DNA from: Bigelowiella natans CCMP2755
Lineage: Eukaryota > Cercozoa > Chlorarachniophyceae
NCBI GenBank assembly: GCA_000320545.1
Contig: ADNK01001130.1
Span: 91,001 to 155,000, forward strand
Length of the DNA stretch: 64,000 nt
Direction: 5' to 3'
Shown here: piece after piece, positions 50,152 to 61,355 of the stretch
How the letters are laid out: each line of letters starts with the position of its first letter
How positions within the stretch are numbered: position 1 is the stretch's first letter
Notes under the pieces: model-generated
Seen by the model: the letters and a program-made list of their open reading frames with translations, nothing else
What the model was told of the DNA's origin: nothing
Databases searched by the model: none
Position numbers and translations under genes: made by a program

Positions 50152-50911
50152 ATGGGCAATGGAGCATCCGCCTCAAGACCAAAGTCCAAGACAGCCGATC
50201 TAGAAACTCACTTTCGTGTGGCAAATCTAGACGATGCAGGAGCACTTGCAGCGTTACAGGTGAAGGCCTGGAAAGACACCTACCGCGGCATCATAAACGA
50301 TGAGTTTCTGGAGTCCAAGAGTATGAGTGAATGCCACAAGGAACGAAAGTGGGTTAAGATACTTCAGGATCGATCCTGCCTCACTCTTATCCTCTCAAAG
50401 AAAAACTGCAAAGAAATGTTAGGATATACCACGGTTGCAATTGCTGGAGGTAGATCTAGGGAAAAAATCGAGAGGACTTTGAAGGAGGATATCGGCTTAA
50501 AGAAGAAATTTGGCACGAAGGTGCACGGAGAGATGAGAACGTTATACCTCAGCACTGATGCGCCTAAAAGGTATGTTATTAACTTTATTTATCCAAAGGC
50601 TACCCGTTTTATATACTATCTCTGCCGTATGTGTAAGAAAAGGCCTCGGTTCGAAACTGTTCGAACACGGATACTCTTTCTTAGAACGGCACCTAGGAGA
50701 AGGTTGTGTTATGTGTCTTTGGGTTATCGCGGAGAATACACCAGCCATGAAATTTTATGAGAAACTTGGCTGTAAAATCGCAGTGTCAAATTCAAGGGCT
50801 CGGTTTGGAAAGGGTTTGTACAGATATGTTGGACTGGTTTATTCTAAATATCAACCAGTAGCTGAACTACAGAATGAAGCAAAGGAAAACGGGAAAGACA
50901 GTGCTCAATGA
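50152..50911 (+). CDS. GNAT-family N-acetyltransferase with N-myristoylation signal
   Basis: Two exons, 50152-50570 and 50638-50911, flank a 67-base intron. The domain reads HFRVANLDDAGALAALQVKA, WKDTYRGIINDEFLES (a tryptophan-tyrosine-Arg-Gly block common in GNATs of the RimI/YhbS sort), MRTLYLSTDAPKR, the acetyl-CoA loop RKGLGSKLFEHGYSFLERHL, and the last strand-helix VIAENTPAMKFYEKLGCKI. All expected GNAT elements are present in order; substrate unknown. I chose the ATG at 50152 over 50125 because it gives MGNGASASRPK, a textbook N-myristoylation start (Gly2, Ser6), implying a membrane-tethered enzyme. An insert of about 30 charged residues (KIERTLKEDIGLKKKFGTK) separates the first and second halves. 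Confidence 0.86.
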
Positions 50912-52138
50912 AAGTTGCATCGTCAGAACTCGTCTTTCTAGAATTTGAAATATACACCAACAAACTTTTCGAATTATATTTCGAGCAAGCTAGCTAGCTA
51001 GACATCTCTGCTAGACATCGCTGTAAATAGAGGCACAGGAACACGCCTGCTAATCTAGCTAGAAACTCGGCTCTGCAGTAAGCAATGCTAAATATATTTG
51101 TATTTACACTAGCTATAGGTAATAATGAAATTTAACTTTTGCATGATAATGAAATAAACATGTCTAGCTAGATGTGTTCATGGTGTGAGACGGATGTAAT
51201 GAATCAATTAAATTTATTCAATGACCATCCTCATGTAGCTGTGGCAATGCTAGAATGCAGCGGCTACAGCGCTAATGTTGAATCTGTTGGTGTAATCAAT
51301 CGTCAAATTGAATTTGTTAAATGGTCATCCTGATGTCTAGATGTAGCTGTGCAATGCAGCGGTTACAGCGCTAATGTTGAATCTGTTGGTCACCGCTGGC
51401 GATACGTGTGTTTCATGCAATCAAATGAAAGCTTACGTTTAGACGTCTCTAGGCCTAGATGCAATGCAGTATCTAGTGATGTGCACATCATGTGCGTAGA
51501 TCTTTACTAGTTTAGATCTTATTGCAAGTACTAGAATAAATGGCGACTGAAAAATATTAGACTAATATGCGATGGCCAAGATTGCAAACACACATGACAC
51601 GGAACAGTGTGTCGAATGTTATGAATGTTAATTAGATACACTATTTATATTAACATAATTTAGTTCAACTTAGTGGAAGCAGCAATTGCATCAATGCCGC
51701 ATCATTCATTCACACTCAACAAATGAGATTAATTTCACTCGGAGATTCATTCGACATTTCTCGTTTTTTTCATCACTCATACTGCAGAGAGTGAGAGCAT
51801 TGATTGCATCTGTCTGAAGGAGGTTTCAATCTTTTCAAAAAGCCTTTAAAAACAACAGTATTAGATTTGTGTTTTAAATATGTTTTGATGGACACTTACT
51901 TTTGATTTTGAGGATGAGTCGGCCGAACACTTTCAAGGAAGGCATTAAGTCCGAGTGGTTGCAACCCCCTCTCAGCGCAGAACTAATCAAATTTTACGGC
52001 AGCCAGAGAAAGTTGTGGAAATTATAGCCATGAAACCGCTACAAAATACAGTTTGCGCGACTTTAAAAAAAAACCTATTCGATTACAAATTGAACAAAAG
52101 AGACGTGTTGCGAGAATTTAGGGCCGTTAGCTGAATTC
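50912..52138. other. CTAG-rich intergenic spacer carrying a dispersed repeat
   Basis: Opens with AGCTAGCTAGCTAG at 50989-51002 and stays CTAG-rich to about 51560. A tandem repeat fills about 51190-51395. The rest, to 52138, is AT-rich and featureless. No coding exon seen. Confidence 0.55.
51186..51395 (+). repeat. Dispersed spacer repeat, tandem pair of about 96-base units
   Basis: Two diverged units. Each contains AAATTTATTCAATGACCATC or its variant and ends CAGCGGYTACAGCGCTAATG followed by TTGAATCTGTTGGT. The first part, GAGACGGATGTAATGAATCA through CATCCTCATGTAGCTGTG, also occurs inverted at 59280-59400. Confidence 0.8.
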
Positions 52139-55100
52139 CTAGTTGACCTTTATGAGTAGAACGAGGCTAATACAGCAGACGATTAAATTGCTCATCTTCG
52201 AAGGCATTCCACTGGAGGATTTGGCCGAAAGACTCCCCGTAGACACGAGCCTATCTCGAAGACTCTGCATGATCTCTCTAATAATTGGTAGTGGCAACAA
52301 CAACAGGCAGTGGTGGTGCAACCAATGTTTTTCTTTTTACATGTTTTACTATCGAAAGAGTGTAACAGCATCTAGGTTCGTCGTCGTCGTCATCATCGTT
52401 GTCATTGTCATGGTTATCCCTCCCATTCTAATTACTACCGTGCTCTTTGATAGCAGAGTTGGGAGACATGGACAGAGAGGTCCGAACCGGCTTCTCCAAG
52501 GGAAATGCCAGATTGCCGAAGCCGCATTGCCTGTAGTGTGATTATAATAGCTCAATCATCTTTTATGAGATACCCACGCAGCAGTTTCGCAGGAGGTAAT
52601 AACACAAACAACCTGCAAAGCATTGTCGAGGTCTCGGCTTGCCTTTTCTAGTTCCACAATGACCCATGCACACTGCTGCTTGAATGCTGGCGGTATAGCA
52701 ACTACTGGAGGGGGAGGCAGAGGCGTAGATGCAGCTGCGGAGTCCGACGATGATGAGGAAATGGCAGCCTTAGTAATGCTCTTTAATTCATTGTTGTTTT
52801 TATTTTTGGCAGTTCTATAAGTCCCACCATTTTGCAATGCGGGGCTGCTGCTGCTGCTAGTCGTTGTCATATGAGGGGTAGAGGCGGCTGCTCCTTCGAA
52901 CTGCTGTTGTTTTTTCTGATCTCTTTCCTTTTTGACTGTCGTTGTTTTCGCGGATACTACTTTTGCTTTAGCCTTAGCCTCTGCCTCGTTTTGCATTGAT
53001 TCCGCCTTATGAGTTGAAAGATGATGTGAGAGGAAAAGGAGGAAGAAGGAGGAAGGGGAAGGAGGACAGACGAGCAACTGCACACCTACATGTTTCTCAC
53101 TGCCTATGTGTCTAGGTCGCCTGAACCTCCTCTCCCCCTCTATCTTTAAATGCATGTGTGTAAGTGTGTGCTACGGAGATAAGTTCTGCAACGTACGCAT
53201 AATGCTAGTAAACGTTTATTTCTTCCCCCCTGCCCAAGCTAGTAGCAGTTCCTTCTCAAATTACCAAGTCATTCATCGTACGAAGATGTGTAAGAAGAGC
53301 TTCCTTTCGGTCAAGAAGTCTTAGAAGATTAGCCACCATATGAGCATCACCATGAGCATGAGGAAACCGAGGTCCGACTGGGTGTTGAAGCTGCGAAAGG
53401 GAAGAGTGCAGATGGCCATAGGGCATGACTTTGGTGTCAGAGACCAAGACGCCGCTGCCAAGACCTTCTTGATCGAAAGCAATCTGATATGCGTAGGGGT
53501 CTCCCCCCCCAACCGAACCTTGTTGATCCGCTTGACCACCACGTTGGGAAGAGAAGGAAGAGGAGGAGGAGGAGGTGGTGGTAGTCGAGGGGGAGGATCT
53601 TGGCGGCTTCGGCATGACAACTCCAGTGTGAAGTTCTCCGGTGGAAGGATGGACTGCTACTACAGTCTGACCGTCAACCAGACGTGCAGGGACCTCCTCA
53701 GGGAAAGGAAATTCATCACAGACAACTGTCAGGCCTTGTTGTATACACCTCACATCGTCCCGATATCGCTCTAGTTTCTTTCTCTCCTCACGGAAGAATG
53801 CTGCCGACATACGCCTAAAGATAAATTATTAATCGACAAGGAAAATGTCTTCAATAAATTTGAGATAAAAGAAGAGGGGGAAATTAAAAACGAAATCTTT
53901 ACGATACTGTCAATGGTTATTCGCTCTGAAATTAAAACAAAGTCCTCATATATATTGCAACAGGTCATTGTCTATACTCTGCAGAACGCAGAGTATAGAG
54001 GACCTCAAGGCGTTGCTTGGTCATTTTTTCTCATCATTGCGAGTTGTTCACTTAACGACGACAGATCTCGAGAAAGAATCTCAAATTTCCTTTTTTTGAC
54101 AATCGTATTACCACCACCAATAGCATGCATAAGGTCCATCTATCCTCCTCCTCTTCCTCCTCCCCTTTCTGTCGCATCATGACATAAAGATAACTACTAC
54201 TAAGACTACTTTATTACCTGGGTTTTCCGATTATCGATCTAACGTAGCTCCACTCTGTTCTCGTTATTTGCTTGATGTTCCCCATCCCATACTCGTACAA
54301 GCACTCCATGAAATCGTTTTGCGCAAAGTACAAACGATCGATTGCCGAGACAAAAAACTCACAACGGCACCATGACCTGAACTTCTTCGATTTCAAAGCT
54401 ACGGTGAGCTGGCGTAGGCATTCCTCGCTCTTCGGGCTGGGTATGATCGCTGGTTAAATACACGCAAATGAAGTGGCAGTAAAGATGATGATGATGATGA
54501 TGATAATTATCGTGAAGACGACGAAAAATATGATCAAATTACCTTGCATAGCGCTGGAATCAAAGGTATTTCTAAAGCGCACTTTCATCTGAGAGGTATC
54601 TATCTTTCCAGTTTCAGCAATAAGCTGCTTTCGCTGCTGTTTGGAATCTATCCGAGTAGTCGTCGTCTTTGACTGTTGAGGAGGGGTTGACGTTGTTGCA
54701 CCTGCTGTAGAATTTGTTGAAGACGACAACCGAGAACCTACGAGAACGATGATCATACCAACGACGAAGGTGATGATGATGATGATGAGTGATGATGATG
54801 ATAATGTAAGAAGAGATAATATACGTTAAATTTCGTACAATACAACATTTTCGCTACTGTTCAGGAAGAAGTTGAATCATCAAGCAGAAAAAGGGAAACG
54901 GATTATTTGTGCATCCTAGATAGCGGAAAAACTATGCGTATTCGTGTGCGTGTTTGTGTGTGTGTCGAGCGAGATGGGAATACCTCTCTTTCGCTTTCGT
55001 ATTGCTGAGGTTGTTCGCTTTGTCGTTCCTCCTCCTCCGCCTTTACCTGCTGCTCCACCACCTGCGTCATCACCACCCGCTCGTTTCCTCTCTGCGGCAG

Positions 55101-56702
55101 CTTTTTGCCTTTCTGCTGCCGTTGTTCTCTTTTTCTTCTTGCCTTTTTCTGATGCTGTACGCTTCGAATGCGATCGTTTGGCAGTTGAAGAGTCTGCAGC
55201 CGTGCGTTTCTCCGATGTTGCACTCGATCGCTTTTCAACAGCGCCTGTACGGGCGCTGCTGCTACTACCACGTTTCTTTTGTTTGTCTGAGGCTGCTGAA
55301 CGTCTATCGTTCGCTTGGCGTTTCTTACTGGCGATTTCTCTGCTGCTGCTGCGGTTGCTACGACCGCGAGGAACTACTCGTTTACCTGGTTCAATATCGA
55401 GAACAAACGCTTAACACGCATTTATAACAACGTAATGAGTGTATGGTGTTCGACATTCTGTCACGAGCATTGATCTCTAGCCCAGAGAGGAAGAGGGCAG
55501 GGGGGTATGGTACGAAGTAATCCATTATGGCATGTAGTATCCTTGCGCTGTTATATGACAACAACAACGTGACAACTACCTTTCCCTTCAATGGCACTAA
55601 AAAGAGAATCCAATGCAGAATTGTCTCCTCTGAAAATTTGACAAATAGAGGAAACGAATGTTAGTTACTTAGTGATGAAATGTTTAGTATTTTCTAACGA
55701 GGGAGTGCAACTGCTATCAAAAGAACTCAGGTGCTTCACCTCGTTACTCCTTTAGTCCTGGCCTTCTTTTTCGATGGGGGGGGATGATCTTTGACTCTTT
55801 TCCTTCCTCCTTTCTCAGATTCCCGCCCTTGAGTACCGACATCTTCAGGTTCCGTTGCTGAATCTTCATCATTGCCACTGACATAGGGGGGGGGGGAGAG
55901 AATGAGATGAGTGTAATCCCAAAAATACATAATACATTTCTGCTTTATATTAATATTTGTGTGCACGGCTATTAGTTCGCACTCTTCTTCTGTTTCCGGT
56001 CCTCCGTCATCAGAATCGTTATGATGTGTTTTCTCGGCTTCTTCAATACTCCGTCGCGATCTTCTCACTGTGCGTCCAGAGCGAGTGACCGTTTGAATAG
56101 CCCCAGATGTTGCGGAAGCAGCTGCAACACTTGCAGTTCTAGAACGTTTTCTTGGTCTCTTCTGGTTTTGTGGTTGGGGTTTCTTCTCTGCAGCCGGCTT
56201 TCTCTTTCTAAGAGAGCGTGACTTGCTAGAACTCGAAGAACTACTAATTTTCGGAGGGGGCGGCTTGGTATCCGTTTTAAGAGCTGCTTTCTGAAGATTA
56301 CATGACAATTATCAATCACTCAAAGATGAGGGAAAATTAAATGAATCTCAAATATCAATATTCCGTACGGTGGATGATGCTATCTCCGCCATTTTGCTCA
56401 ACGAAGCTAGAGCTGAGAGTTCCTGTGTATGTTGGAAGGAAAAATAAGAATAACAAGCTGAAGCAATAGTAAGACAAAATCTCTCCACCTCCAGGTTCTC
56501 CGACGCCTGAAAATATACCGAATATTTCAGGCGCGATCACATATGGGAAAATGCGGCGATAATAGATTTTACCCTTAAGAGCGGAGTAAGCATCGGGGAG
56601 GTCTTCTCGTCCTTATCCTAATGTATAAAAAGTCATTGGAGAAGTCCGAAGGAGAATTTTCGGGTGGAGACCTCAATATTGCGCTGCTCCATGATTAATT
56701 GT
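52139..56702 (-). CDS. LIN9: LIN9/ALY homologue, MuvB/DREAM complex subunit
   Basis: Nuclear cell-cycle transcription factor subunit. The DIRP domain is split over two exons: WCRCEFFVSAIDRLYFAQND with MECLYEYGMGNIKQITRTEW (54214-54396), then FFREERKKLERYRDDVRCIQ and RLVDGQTVVAVHPSTGELHT (53256-53810), where LIN9 and plant ALY have the same order. A later exon holds FKQQCAWVIVELEKASRDLD, and the C-terminal exon ends MSNLIVCCISLVLLIKVN at TAG 52139, like the conserved LIN9 C-terminus. Ahead of DIRP lie basic, Ser/Arg/Lys-rich exons (RSLRKRKPAAEKKPQPQN; KRTTAAERQKAAAERKRAG). The proposed start MEQRNIE at 56702 joins to DKDEKTSPMLTPLLR only by using a weak GTCTCC donor, so the N-terminus is provisional. 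Introns hold ATG repeats. Faces the 56793 gene across 90 bases. Confidence 0.9.
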
Positions 56703-56792
56703 GAAGTCCTGGAAGCCAACTGCTTCGTCCACGCCTTATCTTCTCTAACCCTCGCGCGTCCTCGGACTCGAGTTTAGTCGTAATTAGTTCCT

Positions 56793-57603
56793 ATGTTAGA
56801 GGATGCACGTTAGCAATCAGTGTGCATTGTCGCTGTTTTGTTTTCTTTGAAAGCATCTAATTCATTTGAACGCAGACATTGCGCTGCTGGGGAACATCGT
56901 GACAGATAACCTGCACCTCCCGTTTCGCTTTAAACTATCAGGACTCATAGTACGTAGATAAAAGAAAGTGCGAAAGCTTCAAATTGGTGCTCGCTCATCT
57001 CATAGATAACATGGGACGGGGGGAATTAGGAGCGCGGACCCACCTCCTAATTGTTAAAGCGTCGGGCCTGGTTTTGAAGGCCTGACAGCGAGCACGGACT
57101 ACGAAAATGAGAGTAAATGCCCTCTATTTACGCCTAACGTCAACACCAGATACTCTCTGTGGATATTTAACAGCAGGTACATTATTTACACACCAACCAC
57201 TTTTTGGGTTATTTAGATTACGATTTTAGAGCCCGTTTGAAATGACACGAGAAGCAGATCGTTTGGAGCGCTGTCAACGACGAAAATTGTGGCAAATATC
57301 AGCTCTTTTATCAACTCGACATATAAAATATACGTCTCACGTCAGAAACAGAATGCTTTATATTTACCGTTGAAACAGATTCAAATCTCTCTCTCAGGCA
57401 CATCGGTTTGAGAGTTGATGTGTATTTTATGTCGCACACAAACTCGAGAGGTCATCTGCTTTTTATTCTTTCCAGCGTGTGTCGTTTTTTCGCAAAGAAT
57501 CTTGAAGCCATTTGTACTTTACGACAAATTAGAAGACACAAAAACAACATTCATGAAAATGCCCTTTATTCGAACAGGATATACAAACGTTGGCAAGTCG
57601 TAA
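56793..57603 (+). CDS. Uncharacterised beta-rich protein
   Basis: Several short exons join in frame. MLEDAH (56793-56808) splices to IALLGNIVTDNLHLPFRFKL (56876 to about 56949). Then come LTASTDYENESKCPLFTPNV and YSLWIFNSS (to 57176), PFEMTREADRLERCQRRKLW (57232 to about 57333), IGLRVDVYFMSHTNSR (to about 57450) and VVFSQRILKPFVLYDKLEDT continuing to a TAA at 57601-57603. The join between exons 2 and 3 is ambiguous in phase. Composition is of a globular, beta-strand-rich protein of about 170 residues; I do not recognise the family. After the stop, two other frames stay open and protein-like up to the next gene (RKDVNREALRQLA; TCKNLKRQLNKPVH), so the end is uncertain and it could be joined to the TEX47-like gene. 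Confidence 0.5.
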
Positions 57604-57672
57604 AGATGTAAATCGGGAGGCTCTACGACAACTTGCAAGAACCTGAAACGCCAGCTCAACAAGCCGGTGCAC

Positions 57673-58936
57673 ATGAGCGCGAAACGGCGGGATGATGCCC
57701 CTGCCCAGCGCAAGGCCCGGGGCCATCGGAACGCAAAGAATGCTGACATGAAACTCACTGTAAAAAACAAAGATCCTCGATCGAAATCGAACGGGGCAGC
57801 CTCCCCTGACGGCGAAGGTAGGGAGGTAGATCTTAAAGCGATGGAGTCTTCACGCGTCAGCTTGCTTGATGTGGCAAAAGAGATAGCACAAAAGCGAGCA
57901 CATACAAGGACGACAAGGTATGTAGAAAGGAAGTCAGAAATAGCGTCGGAGATATTTGGGGAAAATCAAATTCATTGCAACGTAGAGTTGAGAGGTTGAA
58001 TCTCGTGCAATTTGCCATAGCCCTTGTCCAAGCTAGGTATAACGCGCTACAATAAACCTTTTCAGGCTGGTGTACACTGCCACTAGGGGTACAAACGATG
58101 GAATCGAAGGTAGTGTAATATAGTTTATATTTATACCTTTTAGACTTTCTTACAGGGGTTTTGTTTCTCAACAGAGTTCCACGGGGACTGGTTCAAAAAA
58201 AATTCGAAGATTCACGATGTTACTGGACTTGCTACCTTAATATCGGGTACAATGTTCCTGCACATAGTTGAAGCACCTACAAAGGTATGGATGAATTGAA
58301 TATCTATTCGAGAGTAGTGACCCTTACAGATGAAACCGATCGTCATCATCTTCTAGATTTTGCTCGGCCTTCTCAAAGATTTAATTGTCGCCGAAGAAAA
58401 AAAACTGACAATGAAAAACGTCAAAATAATGGCGTTCACAGAGGAAGTAAGAAAGCATTTCAATAAACAAAAGGAATAGCGAATCAAGTTTATTCCATAC
58501 AGGTTTCAAGAATTTATAGAACATGGACTTGTGAATCAGTGGCAATGGATCCAGATGATGCAGGGGATGTTGAAATTCTCACGCTTTCATGGGGAATATG
58601 CAAAGACATGTTGAAAGTAATAGCCTTAAATGTGTCATAAATACCTTTTCTGAACTCTTTCAAATTAAATGAACAGATGGGAATTGATGCGAAAGCGGCT
58701 ACACCAACTAAAGCGATGTTCCAAAAGTTAGGATCATGTTACAATAAATATTGTTCCCCACCATGACTGAAGCTCCATTTATCAGGTATCTACCTTCAAC
58801 TCAGAAGTTGGTGAAGGTATCATCGAGTAATGATTTGTGCACTCCAAGCGAATATTTGAAAATATTCCACTCAACGGTGGACTTCACAATGGACAGTGAA
58901 AAACACTGGCCTGCAATGGATTTAGTAGCCTTTTAG
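57673..58936 (+). CDS. TEX47-like protein with BLUF-type fold
   Basis: Exons: 57673-57917, 58066-58109, 58175 to about 58285, about 58357-58446, about 58502-58616, then about 58677-58737 and about 58773-58936. A basic N-terminus (MSAKRRDDAPAQRKARGHRN) leads into a domain matching the BLUF layout: RLVYTATRGTND (strand 1 with the flavin-facing Tyr), KKNSKIHDVTGLATLISGTM (the N-x-x-x-x-x-[IV]-T-G-L block), FLHIVEAPTKILLGLLKDLI (where photoreceptors have FLQ-x-LEG), VKIMAFTEEVSRIYRTW (late strand plus Arg/Trp). The end, PSEYLKIFHSTVDFTMDSEK then HWP, resembles vertebrate TEX47 as I recall it. The Gln that rewires hydrogen bonds on light absorption is His here, and the second Asn is Ser, so flavin photochemistry is doubtful. 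The split before the last exon implies a 35-base intron (58738-58772). Confidence 0.72.
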
Positions 58937-59822
58937 ATTGCTTAACCTGAGATAGCTCACTCCCCTGACTGGGTAATGAAGGGAGGAATCTTGCATGTCA
59001 TTTCACTTCAGAATGTCCATCTAGACATACTCATGCAAGAAGGCGTGAAAGATGAAAAACTGGGGTATGCTCCATGCTAGCATGGTCTGCGGCATGCACA
59101 GGGGCTTGTACAAGCAGCAGCTGCACGCAAGCAACATCACGCAGTGCATGAGTAACAATGTAACGATGCGCGAGTCTCTACCTCATCATTGCTTGCGGAC
59201 ACGCGATCGTTGACCGCTGACCTTGCTTTCTACGTGCCGACGCGTTGCGTTGCACGAGTATACAAATGAAGAAATGCACAGCTACATAAGGATGACCCAA
59301 TGCAATATTGAACAAATTTAATTGATTAATTACATTCGTCTTAGCTACATAAGGATGGCTATTGAACACATTTAATTGATTAGTTACATCCGTCTTACAA
59401 ACGAATATACGAAGAATAATAGACACAGGTCTATCATAAGACTGTCGCTTTACTGCGCATCTCAACGCAACGCTATTGCGAACTTATAATATTGTCATAC
59501 ATGTGCATCAGGGCGGTGCACAAATACTTCCATGGTACAACTAATTAGGATAGTCTATAAGTAATTTAATGATGCAAGGATACCTATTATTATAGCCGTA
59601 AAGACCCCAAGCAAACACGTGGAACAACAGCTTGTTGGAAGGCACCTTCATTCAATTATGCGAAAAAAAAATTACAACTTGCCTTAAGTCATGACAAATC
59701 TTGGTGCTTGAAATTGGTTATCAACATACCACATACATCCATATGCTCCCGTTGGAATATCTTCGTCCTATCAAACAACATGATTTGTACATATAGCCTT
59801 TGCATACAAAGTTATCATCGTT

Positions 59823-59858
<36 letters not shown>

Positions 59859-60075
59859 ATATATCTAATCTTAAAACATTTCATTTTGTATCTGCGTGTT
59901 TTCGCGCTCAGGTCATGTACATCTGATTTCGAATTACAAACACTATCATTTGTGAGAGTCGGTTTAATTCTATAAGATAGCTAGATGTAGCGAGAGTGTG
60001 ACGGCATGCATGCAGCAGATGCTACCGATACGAATTTATCGATCAAATCCACCATGTAGGAGTCATAAGAAGGGC
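58937..60075. other. Intergenic spacer with inverted copy of dispersed repeat
   Basis: Begins with 3' flank of the TEX47-like gene, then CCATGCTAGCATGG at 59072-59085, a dispersed repeat at 59280-59400, and a TA microsatellite at about 59826-59853. No coding exon recognised. Confidence 0.5.
59280..59400 (-). repeat. Dispersed spacer repeat, inverted copy
   Basis: Two tandem units, about 59280-59343 and 59344-59400. Read on the minus strand each contains ACGGATGTAACTAATCAATT or close variant and CATCCTTATGTAGCT, matching the element at 51186-51245. The unit is about 55-64 bases here. Confidence 0.8.
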
Positions 60076-60692
60076 CTAAATTGATATATAGCAGCCATTT
60101 TCAGCAACAATGATTTCACCATCGGGATTGGACACAATGCAGCAAGCAACTCCTGCATTCATGTTACCTTCCATCTCGAAGTGACCGACGCCAGGAATTG
60201 TATGTGTCTTACGAGGCCCGCACATCATGCACCAGCAGCTATGTAGATGACAGATGATGGATGATGCGATAGTGAGAGGAGCATGCATTTGATCATGAAT
60301 AGCAATTTGGCCATGATAATGCTGTTTATGCATCTGGGGCCCCTATCGATTCATAAAAAAGTTGATACTGAAAGACGACACTATTTCGGAACAAAAACAA
60401 TAATTTGTAGAGAGTCACTACAGAGCACCGTTCATTCATTCTTTCAGAGGAAATAGGAGGGCTATTCATATTTCTATCTATAACATCTACCATAAGTATT
60501 CGCAGACGCTTGTAAACATGTCGCAGGAACCGTTGATAAATAGCCGGCGTTTGTTCGAGCACAAGACTCTGCACGCAAGGTTATTGGAAGGAATCGAAGG
60601 TGTCAGGATTAGAACAAAAGGAAGGGAAATAACCCACCTATATATCACTAGCAAAATAGAGAAGAAGGCGAGAAAAAGACGCCAGTGGAAAG

Positions 60693-60738
<46 letters not shown>

Positions 60739-61166
60739 GTGTTGATTCATCATCGGTTGTCCATGTTGTTACTTTTTTGTGTGTTATCATCTGATATCTT
60801 CTTCCTCCTCCTCCCCTCCTTTCTTAACATGTGCTTCTTCAACACCATCATAATAATCAGTACCCAGGGTAGTGTCCCCCGAACAAAAAAGCAGCTGCAA
60901 TTCCAAATATGTAGCCTATCCCTATATAGCCTGGTGATCATGCATTTCGTCAATATCATCATTATCATTATCGGGGTAGCTGTTACACGTCGGTTGAGAG
61001 GAAGACAGAGAGTCATTGCATATCTGATAGAAGATAAGTATTCAATTGCTCGCACCTTCAATTTCGTCTACTCTATTTAGCACCGTTCCTAGACAAAATT
61101 ACCAAAGAGTGGTATGTTATTCCTCGTCGTCATAATAAAGCAGCAATATCATATATCACGATGATA

Positions 61167-61199
<33 letters not shown>

Positions 61200-61319
61200 G
61201 TGATGATGAGAGCAATACCTGCTATCGGAGCACCAGCAGAAGATGCAACTAAATAAATCTGTACGAACGATGACGCAAGATCGTAAGGTATTCAGGACGT
61301 AATACTAACGTTCTGGGGC

Positions 61320-61355
<36 letters not shown>

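Noticed and set aside
57519-57770. Minus-strand frame starting MFFTVSFMSAFF
   Set aside because: Overlaps plus-strand exons with good borders and has no recognisable features; antisense shadow.
57918-57943. A 26-base intron just after the first TEX47-like exon
   Set aside because: The same donor joins a TTTTCAG acceptor at 58065 in the correct phase, giving RLVYTA; the tiny intron is not needed.
59178-59465. Minus-strand 95-codon frame with an internal amino-acid repeat (KTDVTNQLNVFNSHPYVA)
   Set aside because: The repeat is the DNA-level dispersed element read in one frame; no splice borders, no homology, and the copy at 51186 is not open in the same way.
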